The translations under genes were made by a program, and so were the position numbers. A stretch of DNA of 64,000 nucleotides from Hyphomonadaceae bacterium (GTDB taxonomy: Bacteria > Pseudomonadota > Alphaproteobacteria > Caulobacterales > Aquidulcibacteraceae): positions 1 through 64,000 of the forward strand of contig JAHDXR010000003.1 in the NCBI GenBank assembly GCA_023384105.1. The letters run 5' to 3'. The notes under the pieces are model-generated. The model saw nothing but the letters and a program-made list of their open reading frames with translations. It had not been told where the DNA came from and searched no databases. Position 1 is the first letter of the stretch. Every line of letters starts with the position of its first letter. Shown here in pieces: positions 33,816-42,745 of this stretch.

Positions 33816-33875
33816 GGAGCGGTACGCTCCAACCTGGACAGGTTCACGCAGGCCGGCAGGACGCTGGCGGTCCAT
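33816..33875 (+). repeat. Three-hairpin composite intergenic repeat, copy 1
   Basis: GGAGCG-GTA-CGCTCC, AACCT-GGAC-AGGTT, then GGCCGGC...GCTGGCGGTCCATG. It has the same order and spacing as the minus-strand copy at 26135-26195. It lies between the TIR module and lptC. Confidence 0.75.
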
Positions 33876-33959
33876 GCAACGCCGCAGCGAACTCAGTGCA
33901 TGGCGCATTAGCCCAGGCCCCGCCTTGCTTCCGCCCCCGGCCCGGGTGAAAAGCCGCCG

Positions 33960-34616
33960 GTGACCACGCTCGCCGCCCATCCGGCCGCCGCTTTCGACTG
34001 GGAGCCGCACCGCGCGCTGACGCTGCGCCGCGCGCGCCGGCGTTCACGGCTGGTCGCGGCGCTCCGGCGCTTCTTCGTCGCGGCCGCGGGCGCCTCGTTC
34101 GCATCGGTGTTCGTGTTCATGGCCCTCCACGCCATTGAGGGCGGTTTCAACGCCGGCCAGTACGCGCCCACGGAACCGCTGCGGATGATCAATCCGCGCT
34201 TCATCGGCCGAACCGAAACGGGCGGTCCCTACCAGCTCTCGGCCGAGATGGCCGAACGCCAACCGGGCGAGAACCAGCCGATCGAGCTGATCTCCCCAGT
34301 CTACCGGACCGAAGCCGGAACGATCATGCTGGCCCCGCGCGGCGTCTACAGCGAGGCCGCCAACACCCTGGTTTTCGATGGCGAGGTGCTGTTCTCCGAC
34401 ACCGGCGGCAACCGCTTCACGACCCCCAGCATGGTGGTCGATCTGGAAGCCGGGACGCTGACCGGGCGGGGGGGCGTCACCGGCGCCGGGCCACTTGGCG
34501 TGCTCCAGGCCGACAGTTATGAATTGCGCCACAGCGACCGCGCGCTCGTGCTCCGCGGCAATGTCCGGGGCCAGATCCCGGACCGCGATCAACAGAATGG
34601 GGAGCAGCCGCAATGA
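33960..34616 (+). CDS. lptC: LptC, LPS export protein
   Basis: A 218-aa bitopic inner-membrane protein. A basic N-terminus leads into one membrane helix at about residues 42-62, then a beta-jellyroll periplasmic domain (SPVYRTEAGTIMLAPRGVYSE, VLFSDTGGNRFTT). It passes LPS from the LptB2FG transporter to LptA. The GTG start at 33960 is inferred. The stop overlaps lptA (ATGA). It has the longer basic N-terminal tail seen in alphaproteobacterial members. Confidence 0.85.
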   Translation: MTTLAAHPAAAFDWEPHRALTLRRARRRSRLVAALRRFFVAAAGASFASVFVFMALHAIEGGFNAGQYAPTEPLRMINPRFIGRTETGGPYQLSAEMAERQPGENQPIELISPVYRTEAGTIMLAPRGVYSEAANTLVFDGEVLFSDTGGNRFTTPSMVVDLEAGTLTGRGGVTGAGPLGVLQADSYELRHSDRALVLRGNVRGQIPDRDQQNGEQPQ

Positions 34617-35164
34617 GGCCCGCAGCATTATTTCTTGCCGCAGGGGCCTTCCTGCTCGCGGCGGCGGCCGCCGGCCCCGCACGCGCCCAGCTCAGCGAAG
34701 GCGGCGGGCCGGTCTCCTACTCGGCCGACAATCTCGAATATTTCGACAGCGAGCGCCGCCTGGTGCTGACCGGCGACGTGGACATCGTCCAGAACGACGC
34801 TCGCCTCCGGGCCGACCGGATCACCCTGTTCTTCAGCCAATCCAGCGGCGGCGGCCAGCAGGGCGGCCAGGGTCTGGCCTCGGGCGACATCGAGCGCATG
34901 ATCGCCGAGGGCGAGGTCTATTACGTCCGCCCGCAGCAATCGGCCCGCGGCAACCGCGCCGTCTACGAGATCGCCAATGACAGCGTGACCTTCTCCGGCA
35001 ACGTGGTCGTCGCCTCGGACGAGAACGTGATCCGCGGCGAGACGCTGGTGCTGCAGATCGGCTCGCGCCGCACCACGATCCGGCCGACGCCCGGGCAACG
35101 GGTCCGCGGCGTGTTCGTCCCGAGCCAGAACCAGGGCGGCAACCAGCCTGGCGGTAACCGTTGA
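34613..35164 (+). CDS. lptA: LptA, periplasmic LPS transport protein
   Basis: A 183-aa OstA-domain protein. The signal peptide ends ARAQ. The jellyroll begins SADNLEYFDSERRLVLTGDV, followed by ARLRADRITLFF and VTFSGNVVVASDENVIRGETL. It bridges LptC and the outer-membrane LptD. The C-tail is Gly/Asn/Gln-rich. It overlaps lptC by four bases. Confidence 0.9.
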   Translation: MRPAALFLAAGAFLLAAAAAGPARAQLSEGGGPVSYSADNLEYFDSERRLVLTGDVDIVQNDARLRADRITLFFSQSSGGGQQGGQGLASGDIERMIAEGEVYYVRPQQSARGNRAVYEIANDSVTFSGNVVVASDENVIRGETLVLQIGSRRTTIRPTPGQRVRGVFVPSQNQGGNQPGGNR

Positions 35165-35195
35165 AAGCCAAAGCTTCACGAAATCTTAGCGGCGG

Positions 35196-35972
35196 ATGGG
35201 GCAGATGAGTCCTGAGGGCGCTGCAAACCGTTCGGCCAGGGCTGAAACCGCTCAAGGCGGGCTCGGCGCGGTCTCGATCGGGAAATCCTATCGCGGCCGC
35301 CGCGTGGTCAAGGACGTTTCCTTGTTCGTGAACCGCGGCGAAGTCGTCGGTCTGTTGGGCCCCAACGGAGCAGGCAAAACCACCTGCTTCTATATGATCA
35401 CGGGGCTCGTACGCGTGGACCAGGGACAGATCTTGTTGGACGGCCAGGACGTCACAACGCTGCCCATGTACCAGCGTTCCAGGCTTGGCGTCGGCTACCT
35501 GCCGCAAGAAGCGTCGATCTTCCGTGGTCTGACCGTCGAACAGAACGTGATGTCGATCGTCGAGCTGCATGAGCGTAACCACGCCAAGCGGCGCGAGATC
35601 GTCGACGGGCTGCTCGCCGAACTGCGCGTCGACCACTTGAAGGATGCGCCCGCCTCCGCCCTTTCGGGCGGCGAGCGGCGCCGGGTTGAAATCGCGCGGG
35701 CTCTGGCGACCAGGCCGTCGTTCATGCTGCTCGACGAGCCTTTCGCCGGCATCGACCCGCTCGCCATCAACGACATCCGAGAGCTGATCCTGTTTTTGAA
35801 ACAGCGCGGCCTCGGCGTTCTGATCACCGACCACAACGTGCGCGAAACGCTCACCATCGTGGATCGTGCATCGATCATGTTCGACGGCGAAGTGATGTTC
35901 GAAGGCACGCCTCAAGAGGTGATGGCTTCGCAAGTCGTTCGCGAAAGGTATCTCGGCAAAGATTATCACTAG
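35196..35972 (+). CDS. lptB: LptB, LPS export ATPase
   Basis: A 258-aa ABC ATPase powering LPS extraction from the inner membrane. Walker A GPNGAGKTT (near residue 52), Q-loop LPQEASIF, signature LSGGERRR, Walker B FMLLDEPFAGIDP and H-loop ITDHNVRET are all intact. A 25-residue N-terminal extension precedes the ATPase fold; an ATG three codons on (35205) is an alternative. It follows lptA by 31 bases. Confidence 0.93.
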   Translation: MGQMSPEGAANRSARAETAQGGLGAVSIGKSYRGRRVVKDVSLFVNRGEVVGLLGPNGAGKTTCFYMITGLVRVDQGQILLDGQDVTTLPMYQRSRLGVGYLPQEASIFRGLTVEQNVMSIVELHERNHAKRREIVDGLLAELRVDHLKDAPASALSGGERRRVEIARALATRPSFMLLDEPFAGIDPLAINDIRELILFLKQRGLGVLITDHNVRETLTIVDRASIMFDGEVMFEGTPQEVMASQVVRERYLGKDYH

Positions 35973-36007
35973 CGCGGGGCCGGCCATGCACGCGCAAGCC
36001 TCCGTGG

Positions 36008-36148
36008 GCGCACCCCTCTCACAGGACGGCGACAACATCGCCCGTCCTCCCCCGCCAGGGGGAGGTGGCGCGCGCGCAGCGCGCGACGGAGGGGTGGGCG
36101 CAAGCTTGCCGGAACGCAGCGTCGCCCCCTCAGTCACGCTTACGCGTG
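36008..36148. repeat. Intergenic palindromic repeats upstream of rpoN
   Basis: An outer pair GCGCACCCCTC / GAGGGGTGGGCGC encloses CTCCCCC-gcca-GGGGGAG and a GC-rich run of GCGC. A second hairpin TCACGC-TTAC-GCGTGA lies at 36133-36148. These fill most of the 231-bp gap between lptB and rpoN and could attenuate read-through. Confidence 0.6.
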
Positions 36149-36203
36149 ACAGCTCCCCCTATCGGGAGAGCACGCGCTGTTCTGCATTCGAGGGGAACGC
36201 ACC

Positions 36204-37682
36204 ATGGCGATGACCCCCCGTCTGGAGCTGCGCCAGGGCCAGGCTCTGGTGATGACGCCGCAGCTGCAGCAGGCGATCAAGCTCCTGCAGCTCTCCAACA
36301 TCGAACTGCAGGAATTCATCGAAGGCGAACTTGAGCGCAATCCGCTGCTGGAGCGCGAGGAAAGCTCGGCTGAGGCCAAGCAGAGCGACGACGGCGGCGA
36401 CGCCCAGGCGCTCGAATTTGAAACCGGCATGGCGCCGGCGGAAGCGGCGCTCGACGTCGACGTGGCCGATCTCGCCCCTGACTTGAGCAGCGCCGATCTG
36501 GCCGAGGCGGGCGCAGCCCCAATGCAGGACTGGTCGAAAGCCTCTTCCGGCAAGAGCTTCGACGATCTGCCCGGCCTCGAAGAGACGCTGACCGGCGACC
36601 TCACCCTGGCCGAACATCTGGACGCCCAGCTCACCGAATCCGGCCTCTCCCCGACCGAGCGCATGATCGGCGCGGTGCTGATCGACGCGGTGGACGACTG
36701 GGGCTACATGCGCGCCGACACGCGCGAACTCGCCGACCGCATCGGCGCCAGCGAAGCGCAGGTGCTGCATGTGCTCGAGATCATGCAGGGCTTCGAGCCT
36801 ACCGGCGTGATGGCGCGCGACATTCCCGAATGCCTGGCGCTGCAGCTCAAGGAACGCGGCCGCTTCGATCCGGCCATGGAGAAGCTGCTCGCCAATCTCG
36901 ACCTGCTCGCCAAGGGCCACGCCGAGCGGCTGCAGACCGTGTGCGGCGTCGACCGCGAAGACCTGGCCGACATGATCGCCGAAGTGCGCGCGCTGACGCC
37001 CAAGCCCGGCGCCGGGTTCGGCGGCGGCGCGGTGCAGTCGGTCGCGCCCGACGTCTACGTGAAGCAGGCGCCCGACGGCGCCTGGGCGGTCGAACTCAAC
37101 GCCGACACCATGCCGCGCGTGCTGATGAACCAGCGCTATTTCGCGACGGTGTCGAAGACGGCCAAGCGCGAGGAAGACAAGTTGTTCCTCAGCGAATGCG
37201 CGCAGAACGCCTCGTGGCTGGTGAAGAGCCTCGACCAGCGCGCCAAGACCATCCTCAAGGTTGCGCGCGAGATCGTGCGCCAGCAGGACGGCTTCTTCGC
37301 CAACGGCGTCGCGCACCTGCGTCCGCTCAACTTGAAGACCGTCGCCGCCGCGATCGAGATGCACGAATCGACGGTGAGCCGCGTCACCTCGAACAAGTAC
37401 CTCTCCTGCGCGCGCGGCATGTTCGAGCTGAAATACTTCTTCACCGCCTCGATCAACGCCGCCGACGGCGGCGAAGCGCACTCGGCCGAAGCCGTGCGCC
37501 ACCAGATCAAGGGCCTGATCGAAAGCGAGGACGAGGACGACATCCTCTCCGACGACCGCATCGTCGAAATCCTGCGCGAAAAAGGCGTCGACATCGCCCG
37601 CCGCACCGTCGCGAAATACCGCGAAAGCCTGCGCATCCCGAGCAGCGTCGAGCGCAAGCGCAAACTCGCGAGCGGGATCTAA
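36204..37682 (+). CDS. rpoN: RNA polymerase sigma-54 factor
   Basis: A 492-aa alternative sigma factor. Region I is glutamine- and leucine-rich (MTPQLQQAIKLLQLSNIEL), followed by an acidic region II, a core-binding domain, the HTH (LKTVAAAIEMHESTVSRVT), and the diagnostic C-terminal RpoN box ARRTVAKYRE. It directs transcription from -24/-12 promoters with enhancer-binding proteins. It is next to hpf and ptsN, the usual arrangement except for the inserted exporter gene. Confidence 0.95.
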   Translation: MAMTPRLELRQGQALVMTPQLQQAIKLLQLSNIELQEFIEGELERNPLLEREESSAEAKQSDDGGDAQALEFETGMAPAEAALDVDVADLAPDLSSADLAEAGAAPMQDWSKASSGKSFDDLPGLEETLTGDLTLAEHLDAQLTESGLSPTERMIGAVLIDAVDDWGYMRADTRELADRIGASEAQVLHVLEIMQGFEPTGVMARDIPECLALQLKERGRFDPAMEKLLANLDLLAKGHAERLQTVCGVDREDLADMIAEVRALTPKPGAGFGGGAVQSVAPDVYVKQAPDGAWAVELNADTMPRVLMNQRYFATVSKTAKREEDKLFLSECAQNASWLVKSLDQRAKTILKVAREIVRQQDGFFANGVAHLRPLNLKTVAAAIEMHESTVSRVTSNKYLSCARGMFELKYFFTASINAADGGEAHSAEAVRHQIKGLIESEDEDDILSDDRIVEILREKGVDIARRTVAKYRESLRIPSSVERKRKLASGI

Positions 37683-37726
37683 CGTTCGCCGCCAGCGCGC
37701 TCCCCTACCGAACCTTCCGCTCCCCG

Positions 37727-37805
37727 GACGCAGCCCCGGCGAAAGCCGGGGTGCGAGCCGGGGTCCAGGGGGAAGCGCACTGCATTTGCCCCTGGGGTCC
37801 CGGCT
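37727..37805. repeat. Intergenic inverted repeat between rpoN and the exporter gene
   Basis: Nested palindromes: CCCCGGC-gaaa-GCCGGGG, then GCCGGGGTCCAGGGG against CCCCTGGGGTCCCGGC. It lies between convergent genes and may act as a terminator on both strands. Confidence 0.6.
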
Positions 37806-37829
37806 CTCCGCTGCGCTGCGCACGATGCC

Positions 37830-38753
37830 TCAGGCTTTGCGCGCGCGCATCAGCAGCACTTGGCCGAACAGCACCAGCGCCACGCCGCCGAGCGCGAGCG
37901 CGCCCCAGCTCTTGCCTTCGAACAGCGCCGACACGGTCATCGCCACCGGCGGCGTCAGCGCCGAAATGTAGGACGCCAGCGCATAGCCGCGCCGCCGCGC
38001 CAGCCCGTAATAGAGCAGGAACGCGATCACCGAGCCGACCACGGCGAGATGCAGCAGCGAGAGCACGTAAGGCCACGTGAACTCGAACGCCCAGGTCTTG
38101 CCGGTGAACAGCGCAAACAGCGCCAGCAGGCCCGCGCCATAGGCCATGGCCCAAGCGGTCGATGCGGCGACGCCCGCCCCGGCAAGCTCGACGCGCCGCG
38201 CATAGACGTTGCCGATCGCCGCCGCGAGCACGCCCGCGAGCGTAAGCCCGATGCCGGTCCAGGCGCGGGCGCTCATCTGCGCCGAGGCGATCTCTTCCCA
38301 CGACAGCAGCGCGACGCCGATGACGCCGAAGCCCGCCGCGATCCAGGCCAGCATCGACGCGCGCTGGCTGAATGCAAGCCGGAACAGGATCAGGTTCACA
38401 AACGCCATGGCCGCGAACACGACCGCGACGACCGCCGAGGTCACGCGCTCCTCGGCCCAGTAGACGAAGGCGTAGTCGATCGCGAACGTGAACAGGCCGA
38501 TGCCGAACGCGGCCGCATGCTGCGCACGCGAAAGCTTCAGCGTTTCGCCGCGTAGCGCACACCACGCGACCAGAAGCGCCGCCGCGAGCGCGAAACGGTA
38601 AGTGATCGAGACGACGGGATCGACGACGCCGAGCTGATGCGTGATCGCATACCAGGTCGTGCCCCAGGCGAGCGTGCAGACGGCGGTTGCGGCGATGTCG
38701 AGCCATGCGCCGGCGCTGACGCGCGGCGCCCTGACAGCCGGCTCGGCGCTCAT
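37830..38753 (-). CDS. EamA/DMT-superfamily transporter
   Basis: A 307-aa inner-membrane protein with ten predicted helices in two EamA repeats (first from WLDIAATAVCTLAWGTTWYA, second from AWTGIGLTLAGVLAAAIGN). Such proteins export amino acids or other small metabolites; the substrate is unknown. It is on the opposite strand to its rpoN and hpf neighbours, which are usually adjacent, so it looks like an insertion in a core operon. Confidence 0.85.
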   Translation of the reverse strand: MSAEPAVRAPRVSAGAWLDIAATAVCTLAWGTTWYAITHQLGVVDPVVSITYRFALAAALLVAWCALRGETLKLSRAQHAAAFGIGLFTFAIDYAFVYWAEERVTSAVVAVVFAAMAFVNLILFRLAFSQRASMLAWIAAGFGVIGVALLSWEEIASAQMSARAWTGIGLTLAGVLAAAIGNVYARRVELAGAGVAASTAWAMAYGAGLLALFALFTGKTWAFEFTWPYVLSLLHLAVVGSVIAFLLYYGLARRRGYALASYISALTPPVAMTVSALFEGKSWGALALGGVALVLFGQVLLMRARKA

Positions 38754-38967
38754 TCGATCCTCCCCGTTCGCAGCTGCGATATAATGAATTCAATGCAGTA
38801 TTTCAGCGCCTGTTCGCCGCAGAGGAGGCTGTCCCGCTTTGGCGCCCGCGCGTTGACCCGCCTCAGCCGCGGTCCTACCTGTACCATATGGCGACGGGGC
38901 GCGTCCGAAGGGGGCGGGACCCGGCCCTGAAGCCCTCCGCCCTGAGGCGTCCCAAGGAGGCTCCTAC

Positions 38968-39588
38968 ATGCGCATACAAGTCGCCGGACGGCAGATGGAT
39001 GTCGGCGAAGCGCTCCGAACCCGTATCGAGACCGAGTTGACGGCTGGCGTGGGCAAATATTTCAATCGTGCGACAGACGCAGTGGTCACAGTCGCCAAGA
39101 ACGGCGGCGGCCAGAGCGTCGAAGTGGACTGCACCGTCCACCTCCCTTCGGGGATCACCCTCCAGGCCGAAGGCAAGGCCGGCGACGCCCACGCCGCCTT
39201 CGACGACGCCTTGAACAAGCTGGAAAAGCGGGTCCGTCGCTATAAACGCAGGCTGCGCAATCACCATGCGGACAACAGATCGCCCCTTCCCGCACAGGCC
39301 GCTTCGGCCTATGTGCTGGCCCCGTTAGAGGAAGAGGATGAAGCCGACGAGGACGCGTCGGCGGACGCCGAATCGCCGCCGCTGGTGATCGCCGAGAGCA
39401 CGGTGCCGGTGCGGACGATGACGGTTTCGATGGCGGTGCTTCAGCTCGACTTGTCCAAAGAGCCGGCACTGATGTTCAGGAACGCGGCGAACGGCGGCCT
39501 CAATGTCGTCTATCGCCGCACCGACGGGAATATCGGCTGGATCGATCCGGAACGTAACTCAAACACGGTTAAGAACGGCGCTGGATGA
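38968..39588 (+). CDS. hpf: Ribosome hibernation-promoting factor (long form)
   Basis: A 206-aa protein. The N-domain (1-100) has the beta-alpha-beta-beta-beta-alpha fold of HPF/YfiA with the basic helix LNKLEKRVRRYKRRLRNH. An acidic linker (EEEDEADEDASADAE) leads to the dimerising C-domain (MFRNAANGGLNVVYRRTDGNIGWIDP). It dimerises 70S ribosomes in stationary phase. A strong AAGGAGG is placed 9 bases before the ATG. Confidence 0.93.
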   Translation: MRIQVAGRQMDVGEALRTRIETELTAGVGKYFNRATDAVVTVAKNGGGQSVEVDCTVHLPSGITLQAEGKAGDAHAAFDDALNKLEKRVRRYKRRLRNHHADNRSPLPAQAASAYVLAPLEEEDEADEDASADAESPPLVIAESTVPVRTMTVSMAVLQLDLSKEPALMFRNAANGGLNVVYRRTDGNIGWIDPERNSNTVKNGAG

Positions 39589-39635
39589 AGCGCGGCGTTG
39601 GCGCCGCTCTCGCATGCGGCGCCTGCGGAGCAGTC

Positions 39636-40103
39636 ATGAACGAACTGAGCGATCTGGTGACGGCGGACGCGATCCTGCCGCGCTTGCTGGCCACTTCCCG
39701 GCGCCAGGCGATCCAAACGCTGTGCGAAACGCTGGCGCGGTCGGCGGGCGTCGAAGCGCGCGCCGCGTTCGACGCCGTCTTGATCCGCGAGCGGCTGGCG
39801 GGCACCGGCATGGGCGAGGGCGTGGCGGTGCCGCACGCTTTCGTGCCCGGCCTCACGCGCCCGATCGGCGCGTTCGCGCGGCTTGAGCCGGCGCAGGATT
39901 TCGACGCGCTCGACGGGCGCCCCGCGGACCTGGTGTTCCTGTTGCTCTCACCGCCCGAGAGGGGCGCCGACCACCTGAAGGCGCTGGCGCGCATCTCGCG
40001 CTTCATGCGCCGCGCCGACATGCGCGAAAAGCTGCGCGCCGCGCGCGGGGCGGAAGAACTCTACGCGCTGTTCGCCGGCCCGGCGCGGGTCGACGCCGCA
40101 TGA
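39636..40103 (+). CDS. ptsN: PtsN, nitrogen-regulatory EIIA protein
   Basis: A 155-aa EIIA domain of the nitrogen phosphotransferase system. The phosphorylated histidine is in GEGVAVPHAFV (near residue 66). The ATG at 39636 has GGAG upstream and gives the normal start MNELSDLVTADAIL. An overlapping ATG at 39585 would couple it to hpf but adds an unusual Ala/Cys-rich leader. Its stop overlaps the next gene (ATGA). Confidence 0.9.
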   Translation: MNELSDLVTADAILPRLLATSRRQAIQTLCETLARSAGVEARAAFDAVLIRERLAGTGMGEGVAVPHAFVPGLTRPIGAFARLEPAQDFDALDGRPADLVFLLLSPPERGADHLKALARISRFMRRADMREKLRAARGAEELYALFAGPARVDAA

Positions 40104-40762
40104 TGACGGCAACCGACCGGTTGTTTTCGTACTTTCCGCTGCTGATGACGATTCTGTCTCTGGCGGCGCTGGGCGTATTCGCGCAATGGCCTTCGGGCTG
40201 GACCGCGCTGCTGCTCTTGTTCATCCTCTATTTGTTTCCGCTGATCGTGCAGCGCGTAATGCTGCGCTGGGCGCCGCTCACGCAAGGCATCGCCTGCATC
40301 GACGGCCGCAAATTCTGCCCGTGGCTGGCGAGCCACCACATCCAGGCCTTCTACGACGCGCTGCCCTATCTGGAATCTCTGCTGCGCGTGATCCCCGGCT
40401 TCTACTCGATGTGGCTGCGCATGTGGGGCTCGCGGGTCGGCTATGGCGTCGAGTGGCCGGTGCGGATGGACGTGCTCGACCGCAACCTGATGGATATCGG
40501 CAACCGCGTCGTGTTCTCGCGCGAAGCGGAGCTGGCCGCGCACGTGCGCCAGAAAATGGACGGCGAGGGCTCGCGCGCGCTGGTGCGCACGGTGCGCATC
40601 GGCTCGTACGCGTTCATCGGTGCGGGCGTGCGCGTCGGCCCCGGCGCCGTCGTGCCGCACAACGCCAACGTGCCGGCGCTCACGCTGGTCGGCGTGAACG
40701 AGACGTTCGGCGAAGCCGTGCGCCACCCGGTGCGGGAAGAAGCGCAGTTTGCGCTGAGTTGA
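40100..40762 (+). CDS. Membrane-anchored protein with left-handed beta-helix-like end
   Basis: A 220-aa protein. Two hydrophobic segments (about residues 13-30 and 34-53) are followed by a cytoplasmic region ending in hexapeptide-like repeats (VRIGSYAFIGAGVRVGPGAVVPHNA), the signature of LbetaH acyltransferases. Only two or three coils are visible, fewer than in a full enzyme. It is translationally coupled to ptsN (ATGA). The function is unknown. Confidence 0.6.
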   Translation: MMTATDRLFSYFPLLMTILSLAALGVFAQWPSGWTALLLLFILYLFPLIVQRVMLRWAPLTQGIACIDGRKFCPWLASHHIQAFYDALPYLESLLRVIPGFYSMWLRMWGSRVGYGVEWPVRMDVLDRNLMDIGNRVVFSREAELAAHVRQKMDGEGSRALVRTVRIGSYAFIGAGVRVGPGAVVPHNANVPALTLVGVNETFGEAVRHPVREEAQFALS

Positions 40763-40767
40763 GCATG

Positions 40768-40798
40768 ACTGCCGGCGGGACGCCGGCGGTCCATAAAT
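40768..40798 (-). repeat. REP-like GC palindrome
   Basis: ACTGCCGGC-GGGAC-GCCGGCGGTCCAT, the same unit as at 26.1, 28.7 and 33.7-33.9 kb. It is located between two convergent genes. Confidence 0.65.
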
Positions 40799-40801
40799 GC
40801 G

Positions 40802-42700
40802 CTAGTCTTTCTCCAATCTCGCCAGCACCACGCCTTCGCTCACCTGCGCGCCGACTTTGGCGTTGAGCTCCGCCAGCGCGCCGTCGAACGGCGCGGTGAG
40901 CGTGTGCTCCATCTTCATCGCTTCGAGCACGAGGATCGGATCGCCCTTCTTGAGCTTCGCGCCGGCTTTCGCGGCGACGGAGACGATCTTGCCCGGCATC
41001 GGCGAAAGGATCGCGCCGTCGCCCGCCGCAGCTTCGCCGCCTTCGACTTCGCCGGTGTCGAGGGTGAATTCGTACGCTTCGCCGCGGTCGAACACGATCA
41101 CCGAGTGGCCGATGCTGACGGCGTTGATCGCGCCGCTCGCCGCATCGCGCGGCATGCCTGTATCGGCGTCGCGCACGATCGCTTCGTCGCCAAGACGCAT
41201 GCGAACCGTGCGGCTTGGCGCGGCGTTCAGACGAAATCCGTCGAGCTGCGCCCAGGGCGAAACGTCGGCGCCGTAGCGTGTCGTCTCGCCGAGAAAACGC
41301 GCCGCCGCCGTGGCGATGGCGGGCTCAGACGCGGGCGGGCGACGCGTGAGTCTATCGCCGCGCGAAGCGATCAGCGCGGTATCGACGTCGCCGGCGATGA
41401 AGGCTTGGTCTTTCAGGCAGCGCACAAGGAAGCCCGCATTGGTCTTCACCGGGAAGGCTTCGAGTTCGGCGCACGCCGTACGCAACATGTCGATCGCTTC
41501 GCCGCGGGAGCGGCCGCAAGCGATGATCTTGGCGATCATCGGATCGTAGTACGGCGTCACCTCGTCGCCGGATTCAACCGCCGCATCCACACGCACGCCG
41601 TGCGGAACGTTAAGGATGTCGAGGCGGCCGGTGCTCGGAAGAAAGCCGCTTTCGGGATTTTCCGCATAGAGACGCACTTCCATGGCGTGGTTGCGCATGC
41701 GGATCTGCTTCTGCTCCAGCGGCAGCGTCTCGCCGCCGGCGACGCGCAATTGCCACTCCACCAAGTCCTGCCCGGTGATCTCTTCCGTCACCGGGTGCTC
41801 GACCTGGAGGCGCGTGTTCATTTCCATGAACCAGATACGGTCGGGCTTGAGGCCCTCGCTAGCGTCGGCGATGAACTCGACGGTGCCGGCGTTCACGTAG
41901 TTGACGGCGCGCGCGGCTTTGACGGCGGCTTCGCAGATTGCGGCGCGCGTCGCCTCGTCCATGCCCGGCGCGGGCGCTTCTTCGATCACCTTCTGATGGC
42001 GGCGCTGCAGCGAGCAATCGCGCTCGAACAGATGCACGACGTTGCCGTGCGTATCGCCGAACACCTGCACCTCGATGTGGCGTGGGCGCTGCACATACAT
42101 TTCAAGCAGCACGCGATCGTCGCCGAACGCCGCCGCCGCTTCGCGCTTGGCGGACGCGAGCGCAGCCTTGAACTCGGCCTTCTTTTCGATCTTGCGCATG
42201 CCCTTGCCGCCGCCGCCGGCCACCGCCTTGATCAGCACCGGATAGCCGATCGCGTCGGCCTCCTTCTGCAGGCGCTCCTCGCTTTGATCGTCGCCGAGAT
42301 AGCCCGGCGTCACCGGCACGCCGGCTTCGGCCATGAGTTTCTTGGCGGCGTCCTTCAAGCCCATGGCGCGGATAGAGTCCGGGCGCGGGCCGATCCAGAT
42401 GAGGCTCGCATCGATGACAGCTTGCGCGAAATCGGCGTTCTCGGAGAGAAAACCGTAGCCGGGATGGATCGCCTCTGCGCGCGCTTGCTTCGCGGCGGCG
42501 ATGATCTTTTCGCCGCGCAGATAGCTTTCCTGCGCCGGCGAGGCGCCGATATGCACGGCCTCATCCGCTTCGCGCACATACAGCGCGCGCGCATCCGCAT
42601 CGGAATAAACCGCCACCGTGCGCACGCCGAGACGCTTGGCGGTGCGGATGACGCGGCGGGCGATCTCGCCTCGGTTGGCGATGAGGACGGATTTCAGCAT
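40802..42700 (-). CDS. mccA: Methylcrotonyl-CoA carboxylase alpha subunit (biotin-containing)
   Basis: A 632-aa biotin carboxylase plus BCCP. The start VLIANRGEIARRVIRTAKR, the ATP-grasp loop AVAGGGGKGMR, VFGDTHGNVVHLFERDCSLQR, EMNTRLQVEHPVTE, and the biotin site VLEAMKMEHTL are present. Pairing with the adjacent carboxyltransferase and isovaleryl-CoA dehydrogenase identifies leucine degradation. It carboxylates 3-methylcrotonyl-CoA to 3-methylglutaconyl-CoA. It is separated from mccB by an oppositely oriented SUKH gene, so it may need its own promoter. Confidence 0.88.
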   Translation of the reverse strand: MLKSVLIANRGEIARRVIRTAKRLGVRTVAVYSDADARALYVREADEAVHIGASPAQESYLRGEKIIAAAKQARAEAIHPGYGFLSENADFAQAVIDASLIWIGPRPDSIRAMGLKDAAKKLMAEAGVPVTPGYLGDDQSEERLQKEADAIGYPVLIKAVAGGGGKGMRKIEKKAEFKAALASAKREAAAAFGDDRVLLEMYVQRPRHIEVQVFGDTHGNVVHLFERDCSLQRRHQKVIEEAPAPGMDEATRAAICEAAVKAARAVNYVNAGTVEFIADASEGLKPDRIWFMEMNTRLQVEHPVTEEITGQDLVEWQLRVAGGETLPLEQKQIRMRNHAMEVRLYAENPESGFLPSTGRLDILNVPHGVRVDAAVESGDEVTPYYDPMIAKIIACGRSRGEAIDMLRTACAELEAFPVKTNAGFLVRCLKDQAFIAGDVDTALIASRGDRLTRRPPASEPAIATAAARFLGETTRYGADVSPWAQLDGFRLNAAPSRTVRMRLGDEAIVRDADTGMPRDAASGAINAVSIGHSVIVFDRGEAYEFTLDTGEVEGGEAAAGDGAILSPMPGKIVSVAAKAGAKLKKGDPILVLEAMKMEHTLTAPFDGALAELNAKVGAQVSEGVVLARLEKD

Positions 42701-42745
42701 TCTAGACGCATTTGATTCAGGGGAACGACCAGCTATTCAATGTGA

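Noticed and set aside
40904-42715. 603-codon plus-strand frame opposite mccA
   Set aside because: A shadow of the biotin carboxylase gene, low complexity and without domain features.
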